A DNA stretch of 64,000 bases from Monodelphis domestica (Eukaryota; Chordata; Mammalia; Didelphimorphia; Didelphidae), in assembly GCF_027887165.1 (NCBI RefSeq), contig NC_077233.1:222055845-222119844 (forward strand), written 5' to 3'. The position numbers were made by a program, and so were the translations under genes. The notes beneath the pieces are model-generated. The model saw only the letters and a list, made by a program, of their open reading frames with translations. It did not search any database and was not told the origin of the DNA. Below, piece after piece: positions 9,853 to 20,346 of this stretch; the first letter of the stretch is position 1; each line of letters begins with the position of its first letter.

Positions 9853-10521
9853 ACTCCTAATTCATGCTGAGTTTTCAGGACCCTAAAGTCCTTGTTGTTT
9901 TTTCAAATCAGTTTCATTCTTTTGAACTTTTTTCTTCATCATCATACAAGGTTGCTTCAGTTTTAGTACTCAAACCTCGTTAGCACTTTATGCACTTGAA
10001 ACTTCTTGGAACAAAAGGGGGAGCAGAGAATTCTTTCCCAAACCTCCATTTAAGGAGAACACCCAGGCTAGTAATTTCATTTCCCACCTGGCTGCACTCC
10101 TTTGAATTCCTCAATTATGCCTTTGCTACCAGGTTAACTCCTCACCCTCACCCTCTCCCACTTCAAACCCTCCTCTCACCCCCTTAGACTATAAGCTCTT
10201 TGAAGTCAGGAGTTATCTCTTTCATATATGTATCCCTGGCACTTAGTACCTGGTAGACACTGAATAGATGGCTATTGAGTGACTAAACCCTAAAATATCT
10301 TCCATGGGAAGATGAATTCTTCCTGCTTATAGGCCTGGCACTCTATCCACTGTACTACCTACCTGCTAAATCTCTTTAATTACCCTTTCCAGAATTTTGC
10401 CAGGATGTGAAGACAGGATCATTTTCAATTTCCTTCTCCAATCATTTTACTGATGAGGAACTGAGGCAGAGTTAAAAGACTTATCCAAGGTCTGAAGGGT
10501 AAAATTATGGCTGAGACTGAA
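9853..10521. other. Mostly unassigned, with an L2/THER-like tail and MIR piece
   Basis: 10188-10290 reads ACTATAAGCTCTTTGAAGTC ... CCCTGGCACTTAGTACCTGG, the shared L2/MIR3/THER 3' end on the plus strand. 10440-10500 looks MIR-like. No gene is recognised. Confidence 0.45.
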
Positions 10522-11171
10522 TGTAATAATTATTTTTGCCAAGGATTTAATTTATAAAATCCTAATAAAAAAAACCAAGTCAGATGGAAATTTTATGTTG
10601 TTTTAATTGATAGTGGAGGAGATTAAGGACAAGGAAGAAGGAAAGGAGTAGACTCCCCCCCATCCCCAGCTGGTACCTAATGGGGAAAGAATCAGCCTGA
10701 CCTCCAAAGGGGCTCAGCTAAGATGCCCGAAAATGAAATCAGCTCCAGGGCAAAACTCATCACCGAACTCAGACAATAGCCACCATCATACCAAGATGTC
10801 TGAATGCCTAGCACGCTGCCAGCCAGAGTTCTCTCTGGGGAAAGAGGAAGAGACAGGAAGTGATATGCCTCATGTAGACAGTTTTACATCACTTTCCTGT
10901 GTCTCATCTGTACCAATGATGACTTAGCTTGACTTAGGACAGTCCAGAGGTCTGTCCTTTTTTTTGCACATGTCTGTTGAAGGCCATTTCCTCAGATAAT
11001 AAAATCTTGAGTTTGATGCAGACCTTCCTAATCTTATTAAGCTAAGAAGGGTGGAGAATCAAGACCTGATTCTGTTATTCCAAGTATCTCCATTGTTATT
11101 GATCAGGAAATAGCTAAATCAGATCTTCTAAAGAATGGTCTGATTAGGGTAGAATAGTTTTAAAATTCACA
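10522..11171 (-). mobile_element. Solo LTR (class I ERV-like)
   Basis: On the minus strand it starts TGTGAATTTTAAAACTATTC and ends ATAATTATTACA. It closely parallels the nested LTR at 32072-32782 over its first 100 bases (shared AGAAGATCTGATTTAGCTAT-type block). No matching 4-bp duplication is evident, so ends may be altered. No internal viral sequence. A fossil. Confidence 0.75.
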
Positions 11172-11727
11172 GGGCACACCTAGGGTCTGAGGCTGGACTT
11201 AAACCATGGCAAATGAAGTCAAACATTTTCCAAGGGTGGTATGCTTCCCTTCATCTTGTATTTATGAATTCAATTATTTTAAGCATGATATGTAATTCTG
11301 AGCTAAAGAACAAAAGAGAAAACCAGAATGGACTTGGGCAGAACAAATGTTATGAATAAGGCATTATGGGGGGATGGGTAATATACCAATGTCATCAGAA
11401 AAACAAAAAGACTGACCCACAAAAAAAATATTACCAGTAGTGCACTAAGTATGAGAAGCAATTAAAGGAGAGCCCTCAAGATGTCATCAAGAGGATTCAT
11501 TGAAGGTCCCCAAGAGAAATAGATGGATATGGTTTACTCCATAGCAGAATTCACAGAATATTTGATAATTACAGTAAACAGATAGGCATGAATGGGTGGC
11601 AATCTGCTCTTTTGAAAAGTTTACACAGAACGATGAGATCACAGATCCACTGAAGTACTGGAGGAAAGCATTATTACTAGTGGATAGAGAGTTCTGGTTA
11701 ACAGGCTGCTGCCTAAGAGAGATTACT
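11172..11727. other. Unassigned AT-rich sequence
   Basis: No gene or repeat family is recognised with confidence; part may be decayed L1. Confidence 0.3.
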
Positions 11728-11915
11728 TTAGGGAGCAGCTACGTGACTGAGTAGAGAAGCAGGCCTGTGTTCAAATGTGACATAAAACATTCCTAGCTGT
11801 GTGGCCTCAGGAAGTCACTTAACCTTCAATGCCTAACCCTTCCTGCTCTTCTGCCTTGGAACCAATACAAAGTATCGATATTAAGATAGAAGGTAGGAGT
11901 TAAAAAAAAAAAGAT
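11728..11915 (+). repeat. tRNA-derived SINE
   Basis: It carries AGGCCTGTGTTCAAATGTGA, CTCAGGAAGTCACTTAACC, CTTCTGCCTTGGAACC and a poly-A tail. Confidence 0.85.
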
Positions 11916-13170
11916 AATTTACCTTGCTTCATTTTCATTGTATCTCAGAGCTTGGTGCATGTAACTTCCTGCAGTTACATAGTAATATTTTCATGGGTTT
12001 TTCATCTGAGAAGGAATGGGAAACTGAGGGAAAATGGATAGAAGAGAAAGAAAGAATGAGAGAAAGAAATAAAGATGCAGAGACAAAGATTTAAAAATAT
12101 AGGTTACATTGTGTGTGCCACTCTGCTAGAATTGAGAAAGGGCTCTACATGTGCCCTCACACTTTTATTGAAGAGTTTAGGAATGTGGAGGTGGGAGGTA
12201 ACTAATTAACATGTGACATGGCATAGGCTTTAACATTGGCTCAATTGACAATCACATAATCAAAGAGGAGGAGGTTAATCAAACATATGACTTGGTAAGG
12301 ACTGTGGTCTAACAAGGTGGGAGCTAGGACCCTGTGGCAAATAATGTCCTGTTTCAAGAATTCTTTTGTCCTTTTGGACTGAAGATTTGGAAATACAATA
12401 ATCAATAAGTAACATGAACATGAGTCTGCTATATGAAGACATAAAATACAATATCAATACACCAATCATACTTTCAAGATGCTAATATGCCTGGTATGCT
12501 ACAGTGCAGATAGTAAGCACCAAATAAATGATTGATTGGTGAAATGAAAATGAGATCATTTATGCAAAGTACTTTTCAAACTTTGAAGTGCTATATAAAT
12601 GAGTTATGATTGTTATCATCACTGTATGATCATTGTGATTATGGTAGAGAATTGGTCAGCTTGATGCTACCATGGGCAAAGGCTGACTGATAGTCTGAAC
12701 TTCTAGATGGAGACTAATGAATTCTCCAAAGTCCCTATACTTACCTTATACCTGCCCTCAAATGTTTCTTATACTTTAGCCCCAGTGCAATTTGAGAGAA
12801 TCATGGGTAGAGCTCACTGCCAAATATAGGCTGAGAGAGCCAAAGTGGGAAGGAACCTTAGAAGCTGGACGGATCTAATTCCCCCATTTTATATATGAAG
12901 AAGCTGAAGCTGTAGAAAGTGAAATGACTTGCTTAAGGTTACATAGGGAGAAGGCATGGGGTGGAGTATGTAAGGTAAGAATCTGAAGCCAGCTTCTCTC
13001 CCTCTGGAGTTAGCAGTTTCCCTATATCATATAATATAAAAATAAGTTAGGAATAAAAATGAGATTTAAAAAAATGCATATAGAAGAATTTGGAGCAGAT
13101 GGAAGGTTTCTGAAATAACACTTGGCTTGGGAAAACTCGAGGTGTACATGTGTGTCGAAAACATAATGGA
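11916..13170. other. Unassigned, with small MIR/L2 relics
   Basis: 12500-12545 resembles an L2-type tail (AAGCACCAAATAAATGATTG). 12548-12625 resembles a MIR 3' end (AAAGTACTTTTCAAAC ... GTGCTATATAAATGAG). 12840-12960 resembles a reversed MIR. No coding gene is seen. Confidence 0.4.
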
Positions 13171-13503
13171 AAGAAAGAGAGGAAGGAAGGAAGGAAGGAA
13201 GGAAAGGAAGGAAGGAAGGAAGGAAGGAAGGAAAGGAAGGAAGGAAGGAAGGAAGGAAGGAAGGAAGGAAGGAAGGAAGGAAGGAAGGAAGGAAGGAAGG
13301 AAGGAAGGAAGGAAGGAAGGAAGGAAGGAAGGAAGGAAGGAAGGAAGGAAGGAAGGAAGGAAGGAAGGAAGGAAGGAAGGAAGGAAGGAAGGAAAAAAGA
13401 AAGAGAGGGAGGGGAGAGAGAGAAAGGAAAAGGAAGGAAGGAAGGAAGGAAGGAAGGAAGGAAGGAAGGAAGGAAGGAAGGAAGGAAGGAAGGAAGGAAG
13501 GAA
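13171..13503. repeat. Long (GGAA)n array
   Basis: Near-perfect GGAA repeats run 13179-13393 and 13433-13502, separated by about 40 bases of impure AG-rich sequence. The open frames over it (EGRK and PSFL repeats) are translations of the array, not genes. Confidence 0.97.
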
Positions 13504-13705
13504 TGAAGGCAGGCAGGCAAACTTTGGGAAGTGGGGAAAAGCTATTTCTTATACCTGAACAGACAGATGGTAAAAAGCTAAGAAGTCTTTCTAAGTTGTC
13601 AATACTATAATTTCTATAAAGAAGCAGTTCTCAGCATAGTATAGGGACCCTGGCTAGGGTCCCTGAGATTTTTTTGAAGAGGTTCTTAAGGTCAAAACTA
13701 AGAAA

Positions 13706-13880
13706 GGAGCAGCTACATGGCACAGTGGATAGAGCATTGGGTCTTAAGACAGGATGACCAGAGTTCAAATCTGACCTCAGGCATTTCCTAGCTGTGTGAC
13801 CCTGGGCAAGTCATTTCACCCCATTTGTCTAGCCCTTATCTTTTGTTACTAAGGCAGAAAGTAAAGGTTAAAATAATAAG
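13706..13880 (+). repeat. tRNA-derived SINE
   Basis: GGAGCAGCTACATGGCACAG, AGAGTTCAAATCTGACCTCA and GGGCAAGTCATTTCACCCC are in order. The head has some MAR1-like bases. Confidence 0.8.
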
Positions 13881-13964
13881 ATATTTTAATTTCTAAGGTA
13901 ACAAATATTGATATATATGACTCATAAATGGAAGCTATTTTGGCAGTCATCAATAATTTTTTAA

Positions 13965-14100
13965 GAGTGTATAGTATTAGATATCACATGTATAACCCAG
14001 TGAAATTGCTTGTCACTCTGGGAGGGGGGAAGGAAAAGGGAGAGGGAAATGGACAAGAATCATGTAATCTTGGAAAAAAATAAAAATTTTTAAAAAGAGT
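13965..14100 (+). mobile_element. L1 3' tail fragment
   Basis: TCACATGTATAACCCAGTG ... GGGAGGGGGGAAGGAAAAG ... ACAAGAATCATGTAATCTTG followed by AAAAATAAAAATTTTTAAAA matches the 3' end of the L1 copy that ends near 54050. Confidence 0.7.
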
Positions 14101-14179
14101 ATATAGTATAAAAAGTCCTGAGCCTTTTGCTATAGAGATCAGGAGGTGCTTAAAACACCAATTTGCTTTTTCCCCCACC

Positions 14180-14620
14180 CCCACCCCCATCTTATAATCA
14201 ATACTGTGTCTTGGTTCCAAGGCAGAAGATAGGCAATTGGGATTAAGTGACTTGCCCAGTATCACACAGCTAGGAAGTGTCTGAGGCCAGATATGAATCT
14301 AAGACCTATAGTCTCTAGAGTTGGCTCTCTATTGTAAGGATGATATTAGAAAATAAGTATTGTTTAATTAGTTTAGGGATAAGAAGTAAAGTGGGTGACT
14401 TGAGAAAAGAACTGGAGTTTGAAGCAGATCTGAGAGAGTGTATTAATTTCAATTGTTGACAGTTATAACTGTTTTTCTGTGTCAGTTACTCCCTCTGGCA
14501 GTTGGGAGTTGGTCTCTGGCAGTTGGCAAAAACACTCTCAGGGACTCTCTCTCAGGGTTGGAGGAGGTATATCTTTGCCTCTCTGTCTGAGTGCCTATCC
14601 ACTGAGCCACCTAGCTGCTT
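14180..14620 (-). repeat. tRNA-derived SINE split by an insertion
   Basis: The minus-strand SINE stops at GAGTTGGCTCTCTAT (14336) and resumes at CTATCCACTGAGCCACCTAG (14595). The break is flanked by CTAT on both sides. Confidence 0.75.
14337..14594 (+). mobile_element. Short LTR-like insertion in a SINE
   Basis: A 258-bp insert begins TGTAAGGATGATATTAG and lies between two CTAT copies. It contains CTGGCAGTTGGGAGTTGG-like motifs that resemble motifs in the LTRs of the provirus at 22590-33146. The 3' end is not canonical (GTGC rather than CA), so it is a degenerate or truncated LTR, or an unclassified insertion. Confidence 0.4.
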
Positions 14621-14929
14621 TACCAATTTACTTTTGAAAATATTTCTCAACCCCCCCCCCCAACTATAACAAACCCACTTGGACCTTCCCTGAATTTAGA
14701 ATTAATACAGGCACTTTCTGAGCCATAGAGTACATTTCAACAGGACCAAGAAAAAAATTACCGAGGCACAAGTCAAGTGCCTGGATTCAATAAAAGACAA
14801 AAACATGGTCCCTGCCTTCAAGGAACTTACATGTTATTGGGGGGAGACAACATAGAAACAACTATGTATATTAAAGATATACATAAACACACATATATGT
14901 GTATACTCACATACACACACTGAGAGCAG

Positions 14930-15165
14930 AGGGATAGCACAATGGATAGAGAGCCAAGTTTGCAATCAGGAAGACCTGAGTTCAAATATGACCTCAGACA
15001 CTAGTACTAGCTGTGTGACCCTGGGTGAGTGGCTTAACTCTGCCTCAGTTTCCACATCTGTAAAATGAGCTGGAGACAGAAATGATAAACCACTCTAGTA
15101 TCATTGCAAAGAAAACCCCAAAATGGGGTCACAAAAGGTCAGAGTACTAAAATGACTAACAATAG
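14930..15165 (+). repeat. MAR1-type SINE
   Basis: AGGGATAGCACAATGGATAG, GAGTTCAAATATGACCTCAG, AAATGAGCTGGAGACAGAAA and AAAATGGGGTCACAAAAGGT appear in order. Confidence 0.85.
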
Positions 15166-15247
15166 CAAACCTCTGAATGGAGGATAGATAGGCTGGAGTT
15201 TAAAAAAAAATTGGAATATAATAAAATGAATCCCACAGAATAATTAA

Positions 15248-15445
15248 TAGCAGTGGGGTGTAGTGAAAAAGGCACTAAAGTTAGAGACATGGGACCTAAT
15301 TTAAATCTCAGATCTCTTACTTACTAACCTATGGGTAAATAATTTGCCTTTGGGGCAAAGCACTTAACCTCCATGGGCTTCTGTTTCTTCATCTTCAAAA
15401 TGAAATGGTTCAGTTAGATGATCTCTAGGGATTAAGATGCTAAAT
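15248..15445 (+). repeat. MIR-type SINE
   Basis: TTAGAGACATGGGACCTAAT, the TCTTCATCTTCAAAATGAAA block and CAGTTAGATGATCTCTAGGG follow MIR order. Confidence 0.6.
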
Positions 15446-15474
15446 GCATAAAACCATATGCTCTTATTTTCATC

Positions 15475-16350
15475 TGAAATAAAAAACAAGCAGTTTTCAG
15501 ATAAAGAAATCAAATCTCTCAATGACCACATAAAAATGTTCTAAATCACTCTTAATGAGAAAAATGCAAATTAAAGCAACTCTGAGCAACCTAACACCTC
15601 AGATTAGCCAATATTATAGTAAATTGATAATGTTGGAGGGAAAGGGGCAAAATTGGGAAACAAATGCATTGTTGGAGTTGTGAACTGATCCAACCATTCT
15701 GGAGGGCAATTTGGAACTGTGCCCAAAGGGCTATAAAACTGTGTATACCCTTTGAAATAATAATACCACTATTAATTCTCTATCCCAAAGAAATTTTTAA
15801 AAGAGGGGGAGGGCCTACTTGTAAAAAAATATTTGTGGTAGCCCCTTTTGTGGTGGCAAAGAATTGGAAATCGAGGAGATGTCCATCAATCAGGGAATGG
15901 CTGAACAAATTGTGGTACATGTTGCTCATGTTACTTGATGCTAGTATGCTATAAGAAATGATAAGCAAGATGATTTCACAAAAAGGTGTTAAGATCTAAA
16001 TGAACTGATACAGAATGAAATAAGTAAAATCAGGAGAACATCATACATAGTAACAGCAATATTGTACAGTGATCAAATGTGATAGACTTCACTCCTCTCA
16101 GTGATACAATGATCTAGGATAATTCTGAAGGATTTATGAGAAAGAATGCTTTCCATCTCCAGAGAAAGAACTGTTGAAGGAGGAAAGCAGATCAAAGCAT
16201 ACTATTTTTCACTTTAGTTTATTTGGGATTTTATTTTGGGATTCTGGTTTTATATGAATATTCTCTTAGGGAGACAATTTGGATCTTATAACATCAGAAA
16301 ACATGTGGAAAATTGTTTTTACATGAAATTGGGAAAATAACATATTAAAA
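15475..16350 (+). mobile_element. L1 3'-end copy (ORF2 C-terminus plus 3'UTR)
   Basis: Open frame 15664-15954 encodes the conserved L1 ORF2 C-terminal core: CWSCELIQPFWRAIWN, an LYPKEIFK block, VVAKNWKSRRCPS and WLNKLWYML. Upstream is the KNKQFSDKEI-type segment and downstream a 3'UTR ending in an A-run. It is 5'-truncated, and the C-terminal frame is disrupted after about 15955. Confidence 0.85.
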
Positions 16351-16856
16351 AAAAGGACTGAGGTCCCACCTCACTTCCATAAGATTCACTAAATTGACCC
16401 CTCCAAAAAAGGAAAACGACAAATGCTAGAAGGATTGTGCTTTTAATGCACTGTTGGTGGAGCTGTGAATTAATCCCACCATTCTGGAAAGCAAGTTGGA
16501 ATTATGCCCCCAAAGCTATTAAAACTATGAATACACTTTGACCCAGTGATATTATTATTGGGTCTATACCTCTAAAAATCAAAGAGAAAAAAAGGCATAT
16601 ATATACAAAAATATTTATAGCAACACTTGTGGTAGCAAAGAATTATAAACAAGGGATGCACCCAAATTGGGGAATGGTTGAACAAGTTATTGTTTATGCC
16701 TGGAATGGAATACTGCTGTGCTGTAATAGGATGATGAAGGAAATGGATTCAGAAACATCTGAACAGAGTTGTATGAATGGAGGCAAAGTTAAGTGAGCAG
16801 AACCAATGGAACAATTTATATATAACAACAACAATACTGCGAAGAAAAATAGACTT

Positions 16857-17040
16857 GAGAGCCAGGTCTAGAGATGGGAGGTCCTAGGTTCAAATCTGGC
16901 CTTAGACACTTCCCAGCTGGGTAACCCTAGGCAAGTCACTTAATCCCCATTGCCTAGTCCTTACCACTCTTCTACTTTGGAACCAAGTATTGGAACCAAC
17001 CAGTATTGATTCCAAGATGGAAGGTAAGGGTTTTTAAAAA
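16857..17040 (+). repeat. tRNA-derived SINE inserted in L1
   Basis: It starts at GAGAGCCAGGTCTAGAGATG (head truncated) and ends GATGGAAGGTAAGGG plus A-rich tail. The tail runs directly into the GGAA/GAAA array, and the L1 target copy lies beyond the array. The array therefore grew within the SINE tail. Confidence 0.85.
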
Positions 17041-17393
<353 letters not shown>

Positions 17394-17540
17394 GAAGAAA
17401 AAAATAGACTTTCAAAGACTTAGAATTCTGATCAACACAATGACCAACCATAATTCCAGAGGGCTCATAATAAAACATGCTCCCAGTCTCTAGAGAACTG
17501 ATAGATTCAGAGTGCAGACTAAAGTATATAAGCTTCTCTT

Positions 17541-17577
17541 AGAGAGGGAGAGAGAAAGAGGGAGGGAGGGAGGGAGG

Positions 17578-17628
<51 letters not shown>

Positions 17629-17735
17629 GAGGAGAGGAGAGGTAGAGAAAGAAGGAAAGGTGCAAAGAGAGAAAGGTGCAGAGTGGGGAGGAAGGGAGAG
17701 AAAGGAGGAAAGAGATAGAGAGAGGGAGAGAGACT
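17541..17735. repeat. (GA)n purine tract
   Basis: A polypurine tract with a core of about 22 GA units (17580-17623), flanked by GGGA and AAGG units. Confidence 0.95.
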
Positions 17736-17739
17736 GCAA

Positions 17740-19985
17740 TCATAGGTCAAGAAATCATGAAAGAAAACAGAAATAATCTACCATTTACCTCCTTAAAAAC
17801 AAACAAACAAAAAAACTAAACTAAAACACCTAAGAACATCAGTGCCTAAAGCTAAAACTTTCAGGCCAAAGAAAGAAAAATACTGTAAGGAGTCAGAAAG
17901 AAAGAATTTAAATACTGAAAAACCACCACCAGAATAATGTAAGACTTAGTAGTTTCCAATATAAACATGGGGATAGGATGGAATATGATATTCCAAAAGC
18001 AGATGATAAAGGTTCACTATCAAAAACAAAATATCCAGAAAAACCAGTATAATACTACAGAGAGAGAAATGGACTTTTAATAAAATAGGCGAATTCTAAG
18101 CACTCTTAATGAATAGGCAAAAGCTGAGGAGAAACTTTGAAATATTAAGAAAATGGGAGAAACTTAGAAAAGTAAATACATTAGTGCAATAAGGAGGAAC
18201 TACATAAATAATTGATTATATTCTAAAAGGGAGAGATGATACAAGAGTCTCCTTAGAATGACCAATGTCATCAAGGGTCAGAATACCTGAAAATAAATCA
18301 GAGGGTAGGCCTGCAAGTCATTTTGCTATGTTTTGATTATTTCAGAAGGAAAAGGGGGTGGGGGACAGCTGGGTAGCTCAGTAGATTGAGAGCCAGGCCC
18401 AGAGACGGGAGGTCCTGGGTTCAAATTTGGCCTCAGACATTTCTTAGCTCTGTGATCCTGGGCAAGTCACTTGACCCCCATTGCCTCATCCTTACAACTC
18501 TTCTGATGAAAGGTAAGGGTTTAAAAAAAAAATAAAAAAGGAAAATGGGTGAAGATGAGGAGAAAGAATACACTTGGGGGGAAAGGAAGAATATTAGGAG
18601 AAATTATCTCACATAATCAGATGTACATAAATAGAAGACAAACAAGAAGAAAATAGTCAACTGAGAGGCAGATCTCAGAGAAGGCAATGGTAAAAATTGA
18701 CTGGACTAAAAGAGATAAACAAAAGTTATATTATGTTTAAAAGTACCAAAAACAGTGAAATGTATATCAACATTTAATATATAGCATCTAAGTACTTAAA
18801 GGAAAGCTACAGAAATTACAGGGAGAATAATAAAACTAATGGAGTGACAATCCTAAGACTTCAGACTTAGATAATTACAATGAAAAATAAACAGAAAAGA
18901 AATTTAGGATTTAAGAAGAACTTTAGAAAAGTCATTTGAAAAATGCAAACAATTCCTAAGTGGAATATTAAAGAAGTATATATATTTCTCAGTTGCATAT
19001 AGCATTTCTACAAAAACTGACTGTGTATTAGGTCATTAAAAACTGCACAAAAAATGCAAAAAAGAAATACTAAGCATATTTTGATAATAGTAAAAACAAC
19101 AGTGATATAATAAAATTAAATTCAATAAGGAGCTTCTAAAGAAGTAAAAATTAGTTGGAGGCTAAATAAATTATCCCTAAAGTTCTTGTAGTCAAACATA
19201 ATTTCCTTAAAGATAACAAAAGTAAAATAACATAACATAATAAATAAATAACATAGATAAAATAATACTTTTTTAGAGAAATTTATGTCTCTAAATATTT
19301 TCCTTCAAGTTAAAAAAACTGATTAGAAAACCAAAAAACATGAAACTAATTAAAAACAGAAATAGAAATTCTGAAAATCAAAAAAGATTAGCAACAATGA
19401 AAGCAAAATAACTCAAAACATTTTTAAATTATGTGCTTTTTAAAGAAATATAACAACACATAAAACTGATTAAATTTTATTAAAAACAAATGGCCAGTAT
19501 GAAACATGAATAAGGATAAATTGCAGGTGGCCTACTAGTACTAGCTGTATTATATTATCAAGTAGTACTCATCAAAACAATTAAGATGCTGGTTAAGAAA
19601 ACAAGAAGTTGATCAGTGGTAGAGAATATTTGAGAAGACTAAAGGTTCCAATGTATGTTGGAAATTGTTATTACATATAATTAGGAAAACAAATCTTTTT
19701 TTAAATTTCCATTCAAACCCACCCTAAAGGCTCTAGCTATTGGGTTAATTCTGCCAGAAGTTTGTTAGAAAGGAGGTATAGACAAACATCTCACACCATA
19801 CACCAAGAGAATGAGACCAAATGAGACCTTAAGACATACTTAAAAAATAAAAGGTGGCAAATCAGAGAAGCAAAGAAAATACTATTTTTCAAGACTCCGG
19901 ATAGGGGAAGTATTCATAACTAAACAAGAGATAGGACAACCAAAGGAAAAATGATCAATTTTCATGACAAAAATTTGAGAGCTGG
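17740..19985 (+). mobile_element. Old, decayed L1 (ORF1 end and ORF2 pieces)
   Basis: 17930-18130 decodes in part as an L1 ORF1 C-terminus (KTKYPEKT-like). 18950-19060 resembles the ORF2 endonuclease region (FLSVAYSISTKTDCVLGH-like). 19690-19970 resembles a later ORF2 part. Many stops and frameshifts are present, and there is no coding capacity. A SINE interrupts it at 18362-18535, and the MBD1 retrocopy begins at its right edge. Confidence 0.6.
18362..18535 (+). repeat. tRNA-derived SINE
   Basis: The head GGGGGACAGCTGGGTAGCTC is intact and the tail shortened. Flanks GGAAAAGGGGGTG and GGAAAATGGGTG look like target-site copies. Confidence 0.9.
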
Positions 19986-20346
19986 GCTAGGAAGCCCCTG
20001 AGGGGCTGGCGTGGATCAGGCCGCCAGGCCCCACCAGCCCCACCAGCCCCACCATGGCAGCAGAGCTGAGGCTGGACTGCGCTGGACCCGGAGCCCTCCA
20101 GCCGTGGCGGCCAATCCTCTCTCTCCCGCTGCTGACCTTCTCGGGCCTCAGTTTCTCCCTTTTGCCAACATGCTGGAGGCGGTACAATGCCTTTGCCTTT
20201 TGGTCCAGGGCTCCTCAGGGCAGGCAATCCTTCTCAGAGACGTCCTGCCCCACCCCCGCCCCACCTCCGCTCTGCCCCGCCCTGTCCCGCCCCGCAGGCA
20301 GCCACCTCCGGCGTTCACCACTCTCTTTCCCTCCCTCTCTCCCCTC

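Noticed and set aside
13047-13558. Long open frames of EGRK or PSFL repeats on both strands
   Set aside because: They are six-frame translations of a GGAA microsatellite, which has no stops in any frame.
17490-17750. Open frames rich in SLSLS or RERER
   Set aside because: Translation of the GA-rich tract.
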